Part shown: positions 57,959-64,000 of the stretch, in pieces
Layout: every line of letters starts with the position of its first letter
How positions within the stretch are numbered: position 1 is the first letter of the stretch
DNA from: Solimonas sp. K1W22B-7
GTDB lineage: Bacteria > Pseudomonadota > Gammaproteobacteria > Nevskiales > Nevskiaceae
DNA length: 64,000 nt
Direction of reading: 5' to 3'
Assembly: GCF_003428335.1 (NCBI RefSeq)
Contig: NZ_CP031704.1
Location: forward strand, 5,282,071 to 5,346,070
The notes under the pieces: model-generated
What the model saw: the letters and a program-made list of their open reading frames with translations, nothing else
What the model was told of the DNA's origin: nothing
The model's database searches: none
Translations under genes and position numbers: made by a program

Positions 57959-58048
57959 CCGTTCGCGCTGAGCCTGTCGAAGCGTGAGCGGCAGGTAACC
58001 ATACGGTGGATGAATCCGTTCATGGTTCGACAGGCTCACCATGAACGG
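57959..58048. repeat. TCGACAGGCTCA dispersed palindrome, two-armed
   Basis: CCGTTCGCGCTGAGCCTGTC at the left and GACAGGCTCACCATGAACGG at the right form a large inverted repeat. It separates the amidotransferase and antitoxin-like genes. A single-arm relative is at 11435. Confidence 0.85.
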
Positions 58049-58054
58049 ATCGCG

Positions 58055-58252
58055 CTAGATGCTTTTCGGCACTCCAAAGCTGTTGAGCAAGTCTTCTACA
58101 GGTACCAGCAGGCCCGCGTCCGCCTGGGCCAGACCCTTTTCGATCGAGCGCCGCAGGGCGAGTTCGTAGACCACATCTTCCCAGGTCGCATTGTCAGGTA
58201 GCTGGTCAATCAGCTGATGGGCCTGCTGCTTCAGATTTGCTGGAGTCGTCAT
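58055..58252 (-). CDS. Small antitoxin-like protein, no toxin partner
   Basis: 65 residues: QQAHQLIDQLPDNATWEDVVYELALRRSIEKGLAQADAG matches the pattern of small helical proteins encoded next to RelE/ParE-type toxins (A-x-x-LIxxLPDxATWEDxxYEL...IExGL). No toxin gene lies on either side: msrB is upstream and a dispersed repeat downstream. Either an orphan antitoxin or a remnant. The assignment rests on sequence pattern only. Confidence 0.65.
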   Translation of the reverse strand: MTTPANLKQQAHQLIDQLPDNATWEDVVYELALRRSIEKGLAQADAGLLVPVEDLLNSFGVPKSI

Positions 58253-58279
58253 GTCCCGGTCCTGCCTTTGTGTCCAAGT

Positions 58280-58681
58280 TTAATCCTTGGCGCGGCCCTT
58301 GAACTCCAGCGCCGCCGAGTTGATGCAGTAGCGCAGCCCGGTCGGCTTGGGGCCGTCGGGGAAGACATGGCCCAGGTGGGCGTCGCAGCGGGCGCAGAGC
58401 ACCTCGACGCGGCGCATGAAATGGCTGTTGTCCTCGCGGCTGGCCACCGCGCCGTTCACGGCGGGGTCGAAGAAGCTCGGCCAGCCGGTGCCGGACTCGA
58501 ACTTCTTGCTGGAGTCGAACAGCGGCAGGCCGCAGCAAACGCAGTGGAACACGCCGTCGCGATGGTCGTCCCAGAGCGCGCCGGTGAAGGCGCACTCGGT
58601 GCCACCCTGGCGGGTCACACGGTACTGTTCGGGGGTCAACGCGGCACGCCATTCGGCGTCGGTCCTGGTGATTTTTTCCAT
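58280..58681 (-). CDS. msrB: Peptide-methionine (R)-S-oxide reductase
   Basis: 133 residues. Catalytic Cys119 in [10 protein letters not shown]; zinc cysteines CVCC (47, 50) and CARC (96, 99); [10 protein letters not shown] substrate motif. It reduces methionine-R-sulfoxide with thioredoxin, repairing oxidised proteins in the cytoplasm. It is 27 bases upstream of the antitoxin-like gene on the same strand. Confidence 0.97.
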   Translation of the reverse strand: MEKITRTDAEWRAALTPEQYRVTRQGGTECAFTGALWDDHRDGVFHCVCCGLPLFDSSKKFESGTGWPSFFDPAVNGAVASREDNSHFMRRVEVLCARCDAHLGHVFPDGPKPTGLRYCINSAALEFKGRAKD

Positions 58682-58817
58682 GGCGCTATCTGCAGGGCTC
58701 TCGGCTTCAATTCAAGCCGGGTCATACTACGCCGTCCCTCCGCCCGGGGTCACGGCCCCGCGGCACTTCCGGCCGCGGCGCCGGTCTGAGGCCATATTTT
58801 CCGAGAACCCAGAACTC

Positions 58818-60866
58818 ATGCAGATCCCGATGAAGCGTCTCGCCCTGGCCGCCTGCGCCGCCCTGCTGGTGGCCGGTTGCGGCAGCCTGCCCCTGTTCAC
58901 GGGAGCCCCCAGGGGCCCGGTCTCCGGCATCGACCCGGAGAACTTCGACAGGAAGGTCCGCGCCCAGGACGACCTCTACCGCGCGGTCAGCGGCGGCTGG
59001 ATGGCACGCACCGAAATCCCCGCGGACAAGGCCAGCTACGGCGCCTTCACCGAGATCGACGACCGCGCCGAAGTGCTGCTGCGCAAGATCATCGAGGAGT
59101 CCGCCGCCGACAAGAAGGCGGCGGCGGGCAGCGACACGCAGAAGGTCGGCGACTACTACCGCGCCTTCATGGACGAGCGGCGCGTCAACGGCCTGGGCCT
59201 GGCGCCGCTGCGCCCGACGCTGGCGCAGATCGACGCGCTGCAGGACCGCAGGCAGCTGCCGAAACTGCTGGCCGGGCTGTCGAAGATCGGCGCCGGCCCG
59301 GTCCCCGCCTGGATCGACCAGGACGCCAAGGACTCCACCCGCTACATCGTCTACCTCGAGCAGGGCGGCACCGGCCTGCCGGACCGCGACTACTACCTGT
59401 CCGCCGACGCCAAGTTCGCCGAGATCCGCCCGAAGTACGTGGCGCACATCGCGAAGATGCTGACCCTGGCCGGCATCGCCGACGCCGAGGCCACCGCGCA
59501 GAAGATCATGGCGCTGGAGACCACGCTGGCGCGGGCGCAGTGGACCAAGGTGGAGTCTCGCGACGACGACAAGACCTACAACCTGCGCACGCTGGCACAG
59601 CTGCGCAAGCTGACGCCGCGCTTCGACATGCGCGCCTACCTGACGGAGCAGGGCCTGGGCGCCACGCCGGGCGTCGTCGTGCGCCAGCCCAGCTTCTACA
59701 AGGCCTGGGACAAGGCCATGGCCGAGCTGCCGCTGCCGCTGCTGCGCGACTATCTCAAGTGGCAGCTGCTGAGCGACTTCGCACCGTATCTGTCCAAGGA
59801 CCTGGTCGACGAGAACTTCGCCTTCTACGGCACCACGCTGCGCGGCATCCAGAAACTCAAGCCGCGCTGGAAGCGCGGGGTGGACGTCACCGAGGGCGCG
59901 CTGGGCGAGGTCACCGGCCGCATCTACGTCGCGCGCCACTTCCCGCCGGAAGCCAAGGCGCGCATGCAGAAGCTGGTGGAGACCCTGCTGGCGGCCTACG
60001 GCGACAGCATCCGCAAGCTCGACTGGATGAGCCCGCAGACCAAGGAAAAAGCGCTGCTGAAGCTGTCCAAGTTCACCACCAAGATCGGCTATCCCGACAA
60101 GTGGAAGGACTACTCGGCGCTGGTGGTGAAGCCCGACGACCTGCTCGGCAACGTCATGCGCTCCGCCCGCGTGGAGCACGAACGCGAGGCCGCCAAGCTG
60201 GGCAAACCGATCGACCGCGGCGAATGGTTCATGACGCCGCAGACGGTCAACGCCTATTACAACCCGGCGATGAACGAGATCGTCTTCCCGGCCGCGATCC
60301 TGCAGCCGCCGTTCTTCGACATGCAGGCCGACGACGCGATGAACTACGGCAGCATCGGCGCCGTGATCGGCCACGAGATCGGCCACGGCTTCGACGACCA
60401 GGGCTCCAAGTTCGACGGCGACGGCAACCTCAAGTCCTGGTGGACCCGCGCCGACCGCGCGCGCTTCGAGCAGCGCACGAAGAAGCTGATCGAGCAGTAC
60501 GGCCGCTTCGAGCCGGTGCCGGGCCACAAGGTCAACGGCGAGCTGACCATCGGCGAGAACATCGGCGACCTCGGCGGCCTCGCCATCGCCTACAAGGCCT
60601 GGCAGACCTCGCTGGCCGGCCAGCCCTCGCCGGTGATCGACGGCATCAGCGGCGAGCAGCGCTTCTTCATGGGCTGGGCGCAGTCCTGGCGCCGCAAGTA
60701 CCGCGAAGCCGACCTGGTGCAGCGCCTCAAGACCGATCCGCATGCGCCGGACGAATACCGCTGCAACGGCGTGGTGGTGAACCTGCCGGCCTTCTACGAG
60801 GCCTTCGGCGTCAAGCCGGGCGACAGGCTCTACCTGCCGCCGGAGCAGCGCGTCAGCATCTGGTAG
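58818..60866 (+). CDS. M13 family zinc metallopeptidase lipoprotein (PepO/neprilysin-like)
   Basis: 682 residues from ATG 58818 (or 58830). Lipobox LLVAGCGS. M13 features: NPAMNEIVFPAAILQPPFF, zinc motif HEIGH (His519-His523) and the third ligand in ENIGDLGG. The N-terminal half is the helical M13 lid domain starting ENFDRKVRAQDDLYRAVSGGW. Anchored on the periplasmic side, it degrades oligopeptides. Followed by a strong terminator. Confidence 0.94.
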   Translation: MQIPMKRLALAACAALLVAGCGSLPLFTGAPRGPVSGIDPENFDRKVRAQDDLYRAVSGGWMARTEIPADKASYGAFTEIDDRAEVLLRKIIEESAADKKAAAGSDTQKVGDYYRAFMDERRVNGLGLAPLRPTLAQIDALQDRRQLPKLLAGLSKIGAGPVPAWIDQDAKDSTRYIVYLEQGGTGLPDRDYYLSADAKFAEIRPKYVAHIAKMLTLAGIADAEATAQKIMALETTLARAQWTKVESRDDDKTYNLRTLAQLRKLTPRFDMRAYLTEQGLGATPGVVVRQPSFYKAWDKAMAELPLPLLRDYLKWQLLSDFAPYLSKDLVDENFAFYGTTLRGIQKLKPRWKRGVDVTEGALGEVTGRIYVARHFPPEAKARMQKLVETLLAAYGDSIRKLDWMSPQTKEKALLKLSKFTTKIGYPDKWKDYSALVVKPDDLLGNVMRSARVEHEREAAKLGKPIDRGEWFMTPQTVNAYYNPAMNEIVFPAAILQPPFFDMQADDAMNYGSIGAVIGHEIGHGFDDQGSKFDGDGNLKSWWTRADRARFEQRTKKLIEQYGRFEPVPGHKVNGELTIGENIGDLGGLAIAYKAWQTSLAGQPSPVIDGISGEQRFFMGWAQSWRRKYREADLVQRLKTDPHAPDEYRCNGVVVNLPAFYEAFGVKPGDRLYLPPEQRVSIW

Positions 60867-60882
60867 TCCTGTCCAGGAAAGG

Positions 60883-60912
60883 AAAAAGCCCCGGATCGCT
60901 CCGGGGCTTTTT
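60883..60912. terminator. Bidirectional intrinsic terminator
   Basis: AAAAAGCCCCGG ATCG CTCCGGGGCTTTTT: A-run, GC stem and T-run work on both strands, between the convergent M13 peptidase and lipoprotein genes. Almost identical to the one at 62056-62088. Confidence 0.95.
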
Positions 60913-60919
60913 GTGGCCC

Positions 60920-61954
60920 TCAGCAGGGCTCGGAGTCGGTCAAGGCCGCACGCACTTCCTGGGGCGTCAGCGTCTGCTGCACGCCGTTGAGTTCCAGGGT
61001 GGCCCCGCCAGCGGCGTCGAAGTCGAACTGCACGCTGCTATTGCCACTGACCAGGCGCAGGCTGCCGCCGGCCGGGTAGCCCTGCTCGCCGAGGCTGATG
61101 GCCTGCGGCGTGCTGGCGGTCACCAGGCCGCCCTGGCAGCCGCTGATGCGGTACTGGTAGGGCCCGCTGATGATCAGCGCGCTGGCCGTGCGGTACTGGC
61201 GGAAGGCCGTCGTGCCACTGCCCAGGCGCACGTCCGCGGAAAACTTGTCGCCATAGCTGTTGGCGTCCAGGTCGTAGTGATAGACCGTGCGAAAGTCGAC
61301 GGCACCGTCCTGCGCAATGCGTGCCTCCACCCTGCCGCGCAGGCCCATATCCTCGCGGTACAGCAGCGCGTTGCCGTCGCGCACCTCGAAGTGCCTGTCG
61401 TAAGGCTCGCTGCCGGCGCCGTAGAGCAGGTAGCCATAGCGCGAGCCGTCGTTGAGGGTGCCGCTACGACCGTCTTCGAGGACGCCCTGGTACTCGGTGG
61501 TCAGCTGCTCGCCCTGCTCGCCGGTCCCCGGCATCCGGCAGTGCGAACCGGTCTCCCGCGTGACCCCCATCGACAGGACCACGCCGGAGAAGTAGTCGAA
61601 GCTGTGATTGCGGGTACTGGATTCATAGACATATTTGCCCCCACCCGGGCAGGCCTGCTTGGCGCGCTGCCGCGGCCCGAACAGCCGCTGCGCATCGACG
61701 ACGCCCCAGTTGCCGTGGCCGTGGCGCTTGGCACGCGCCGTATCGGCGTTGTCATCGTCGGGCAGGTTGTTCACCACCACGTTGATCACGGTGCCGGCAA
61801 AGGTCAGCTCGCGCAACGCGTCGGCCTTGCTCTCGAGCTGGACCGGCGCCGAGCCGCCGTCACCGCCATCACCGCCATCACCGCCGCCTCCACCGCAGGC
61901 CGACAGAAGCACCACGCTGCCAGCAACCATCGCGGGCGAGATTTTTTTGATCAT
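60920..61954 (-). CDS. Hypothetical lipoprotein, tandem paralogue 1
   Basis: 344 residues from the ATG at 61954. Lipobox LLSACGGGG then Gly/Asp-rich linker. The body has CPGGGKYVYESSTRNHSFDYFSGV, DGSRYGYLLYG and a C-terminal GGSLRLVSGNSSVQFDFDAAGGATLELNG plus QQTLTPQEVRAAL ending in Cys. The next gene shares these segments in the same order, so the two are duplicates. No known domain recognised; probably an exported beta-rich protein with a conserved C-terminal domain. Confidence 0.75.
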   Translation of the reverse strand: MIKKISPAMVAGSVVLLSACGGGGGDGGDGGDGGSAPVQLESKADALRELTFAGTVINVVVNNLPDDDNADTARAKRHGHGNWGVVDAQRLFGPRQRAKQACPGGGKYVYESSTRNHSFDYFSGVVLSMGVTRETGSHCRMPGTGEQGEQLTTEYQGVLEDGRSGTLNDGSRYGYLLYGAGSEPYDRHFEVRDGNALLYREDMGLRGRVEARIAQDGAVDFRTVYHYDLDANSYGDKFSADVRLGSGTTAFRQYRTASALIISGPYQYRISGCQGGLVTASTPQAISLGEQGYPAGGSLRLVSGNSSVQFDFDAAGGATLELNGVQQTLTPQEVRAALTDSEPC

Positions 61955-62055
61955 GGGAATCCGGCTTTGTCTTTCTTCGATGCGAAGCAAACCAGGGGTC
62001 CGGACGCGGTGCAACCTGACTGGACTGTCAGCTTGAGGCGCCGACGTCATGCATG

Positions 62056-62088
62056 AAAAAAGCCCCGGATCGCTCCGGGGCTTTTTTT
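62056..62088. terminator. Intrinsic terminator between tandem lipoprotein genes
   Basis: AAAAAAGCCCCGG ATCG CTCCGGGGCTTTTTTT, matching the terminator at 60883-60912 in stem and loop. The duplication of the gene seems to have included its terminator. Confidence 0.93.
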
Positions 62089-62102
62089 GCCACTGCTGCG
62101 GA

Positions 62103-63158
62103 TCAGCAATCCGGGTCGTCGATGGCGTTGCGCACCTCGGCCGGCGTCAGCGTCTGCGTCGTGCCGTTGAGGTTCAGGGTGGCGCCGCCGTCGGTGTTGA
62201 AGGTGAACACCGCGAACTTGTCGCCCGAAGCCAGGCGCAGGCGACCGCCGATCGGGTACTGTTCATCTCCCACCGTCTGCAGTTCGAGCGTGTCCTCGGT
62301 GCTGACCGAGACCTCGCCGCCTTTGCATTCGCTGGTCTCATAGGCATAGAGGCCATTGAGTGTCAGGTCCTCGTCGTCGCTCAGGCCGCGGAACGGCGCA
62401 TTGGTGCTGGTGTTGCCGAGCTGGACGAAGGACGAGTAGTCCACCGGGCGGCTGCCGCTGCTGTCGCGCGAGTCGTAGCTGTAGCCGTAAACCGCACGCA
62501 CGTCGATGGCGCCACCGGAGGTTTCGCGTTGTTCGACGGTGCCGAGCCGGTTGCGGAACTCCTCGAAGACGATCGCGTTGCTGTTGATCGAGCGCACGAC
62601 CTGGCGCTCGGAGAATACCTCTCGCGGGTTGCTGTTCAAGTTGCCATCAATGTAGTAGCCGATGCGCGAACCGTCGCCCAGCGTCGCGGTGTCGCCGAAC
62701 TCGAAGATACCGTTCAAGCGCTTCAGGCCGGTAAAGCCCTGCGGCACTTCGGCCTCGAAGTCGCAGTTGGAATCGACTTCGCGCTCGAAGCTCACCGCCG
62801 TCGAACCGACACTGAAGTAGGGAAAGCTGCGGTTCTTGGTGCTGCTGTCCACCGTGTAGCTGCCGCCAACCGGGCAGGCGACCTTAGGCCGGTTGCCAGG
62901 GGCCTCGCGCAGGGGCACCTTGCCCCAGCCGCTGCCGCCACCGACCTTCTTGGCCGCCAGCGCCGCCGCCGCGGCAGGCGCAGCGTCGGGCACCTCGCCG
63001 AGCACCAGGCCGGCCAGCGCCAGCTCGCGCAGGGCGCCGCTCTTGCTCGAAAGGGAGAACTCCTCGCGGCCGCCGTCGCCGTCGCTGCCGCCGCCACCGC
63101 AGGCCGCCAGCGCGAAAAGGGACGCGCCTGCCAGGGCCCATGAAACGTGCTTGGTCAT
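62103..63158 (-). CDS. Hypothetical lipoprotein, tandem paralogue 2
   Basis: 351 residues from the ATG at 63158 (AGGA six bases before). Lipobox ALAACGGGG. Shared with paralogue 1: CPVGGSYTVDSSTKNRSFPYFSVG, DGSRIGYYIDG and the C-terminal IGGRLRLASGDKFAVFTFNTDGGATLNLNG with TQTLTPAEVRNAI and a final Cys. Paired cysteines across the protein may form disulfides. No known family; exported and membrane-anchored. Confidence 0.78.
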   Translation of the reverse strand: MTKHVSWALAGASLFALAACGGGGSDGDGGREEFSLSSKSGALRELALAGLVLGEVPDAAPAAAAALAAKKVGGGSGWGKVPLREAPGNRPKVACPVGGSYTVDSSTKNRSFPYFSVGSTAVSFEREVDSNCDFEAEVPQGFTGLKRLNGIFEFGDTATLGDGSRIGYYIDGNLNSNPREVFSERQVVRSINSNAIVFEEFRNRLGTVEQRETSGGAIDVRAVYGYSYDSRDSSGSRPVDYSSFVQLGNTSTNAPFRGLSDDEDLTLNGLYAYETSECKGGEVSVSTEDTLELQTVGDEQYPIGGRLRLASGDKFAVFTFNTDGGATLNLNGTTQTLTPAEVRNAIDDPDC

Positions 63159-63271
63159 GATCATCCTTGAGCTGATTGGGGGGTTTGGACCTCTGGTCCG
63201 TGCGCATAGCTCAACAGCTGTCGCAGGAACGGTCAACCCTGGCAAAAACTTGGCAAAACCTATGCCGGGTT

Positions 63272-63610
63272 TCAGGCCGCCAGTGCGGGGAGGGCTGCCG
63301 GCGCGGTGCGCGCCATCCATTCCAGCTGCCAGCCGCCACGCTCCAGCCGCGTCAGGGCGGCGTTGGCGATGGCCTCGGCATAGCTGCGGCCGAAGCCGGA
63401 GCGCAGGCGGCGCTGTTCGCGCCAGGTCATCCAGCGGTCGTCGGCGCCGTCGCAGAGCCGCAGCAGGTAGTCGCCCTGGTCGTCGCAGCTCAGGAACACC
63501 GCGCAAAGTCCCGGCTCGCCGCCCAGCAGGGCGCTGCTCAGCAATTCTTCCCGGGATTCGATCCAGGCGCTGAGTTCGGCGTGGGGGGCCATGGCGGGCA
63601 AGTGCGACAT
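63272..63610 (-). CDS. Hypothetical cytoplasmic protein
   Basis: 112 residues from the ATG at 63610 (MSHLPAMAPHAEL). Contains several Trp and Cys residues (LCAVFLSCDDQGDYLLRLCDG; WMTWREQRRL) but no motif I recognise; no signal or membrane span. Isolated between the lipoprotein pair and the cytochrome b561 gene. Confidence 0.55.
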   Translation of the reverse strand: MSHLPAMAPHAELSAWIESREELLSSALLGGEPGLCAVFLSCDDQGDYLLRLCDGADDRWMTWREQRRLRSGFGRSYAEAIANAALTRLERGGWQLEWMARTAPAALPALAA

Positions 63611-63840
63611 ATGGCCATTGTCCGCGCCGGCCCCCTTGGGCACAGCCAGCGGCGGGCGATGGTCCCTGTAGGACGGGCCAGCCGCCGCTGTCGGGGTGCG
63701 AACTGACGCCGCTGTCAGCGGTCATCTTGCAGGGCAGCCGATAGGCAATATTCGGGCCCGTTGAACATTTCGTTCAGAACATTTTGCTTTTTTGAATGGT
63801 CGGAGCAGGACTAGCATCGCTGCACTCGAAGGAGAGGACC

Positions 63841-64000
63841 TTGGCCCAGCAACCCCTGCCGCAACGCTATGGCGTCCCCGCCCAGCTGGGGCATTGGCTG
63901 ACGCTGCTGCTGCTGGTCGGCGCCTTCGCGCTGGGCTGGATCATGTCCGACATGAAGCTGTCGCCCACCCGCCTGAAGCTGTTCTCGTACCACAAATGGA
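63841..64000 (+). CDS. Cytochrome b561 (partial, C-terminus outside window)
   Basis: 53 visible residues, start TTG at 63841 with an AAGGAGAGGACC site. QRYGVPAQLGHWLTLLLLVGAFALGW is the first helix with its haem His, and LKLFSYHKW is the conserved segment after it in cytochrome b561 family proteins. Inner-membrane diheme b cytochrome that transfers electrons from ubiquinol. The gene continues past the right edge. Confidence 0.85.
   Translation, partial: MAQQPLPQRYGVPAQLGHWLTLLLLVGAFALGWIMSDMKLSPTRLKLFSYHKW

Overview
The window is high-GC DNA that reads as the chromosome of an aerobic gammaproteobacterium. The gene content suggests a Nevskiales-type bacterium (Solimonas or a relative): a PQQ dehydrogenase, an Ior-type molybdoenzyme, rubber-oxygenase-like cytochromes, a monomeric isocitrate dehydrogenase, and abundant REP-like palindromes in most gaps. 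The taxonomic guess is inference only. Both ends cut through genes: a hotdog thioesterase on the left and a cytochrome b561 on the right.

Layout. 1-3.2 kb holds housekeeping genes (thioesterases, an alkyltransferase-like protein, hisC, terC). 3.3-12.2 kb carries three RoxA-like (rubber-oxygenase-like) c-type cytochrome lipoproteins and two TetR regulators, each TetR diverging from a cytochrome gene. 12.3-17.6 kb carries a periplasmic PQQ dehydrogenase, a small membrane protein and a stand-alone molybdopterin oxidoreductase. 17.9-25.4 kb is visibly more AT-rich and looks acquired: a Septu-like ATPase/HNH pair, an OLD-type ATPase-TOPRIM protein, a cassette of three small or uncharacterised genes, a secreted hypothetical and a HEPN-like protein. 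25.4-36.8 kb returns to the backbone: monomeric icd; a TlpA/DUF4266/DUF3570/ApbE cluster; a PKS-dehydratase-like protein with an SDR; and an iorAB molybdenum hydroxylase with a c-type cytochrome. 37.1-49.9 kb is a second exported-protein block: SMP-30-like lipoprotein, secretory lipase, quinone reductase, two more RoxA-like lipoproteins and three paralogous AraC regulators. 50-64 kb has an S9 peptidase, a cholesterol-dependent-cytolysin-like protein, a glycosyltransferase, a patatin, a glutamine amidotransferase, msrB, an M13 peptidase and two tandem paralogous lipoproteins of unknown function.

How it may work together. The strongest theme is five surface or periplasmic RoxA-like lipoproteins. 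Four add an N-terminal third haem domain to the diheme core. Four of the five diverge from a local TetR or AraC regulator, and the fifth lies directly downstream of a regulated copy. With the secreted lipase, SMP-30-like lipoprotein, quinone reductase and dehydrogenases, this suggests inducible oxidative attack on several related hydrophobic or polymeric substrates. The substrates cannot be read from sequence. A recurrent motif near TGCCAATnTGCTTATCG in the AraC-linked intergenic regions is a candidate shared operator. The second standout is a CDC-like pore-forming protein without a signal peptide and without the usual Trp-rich undecapeptide, next to a secreted prolyl oligopeptidase.
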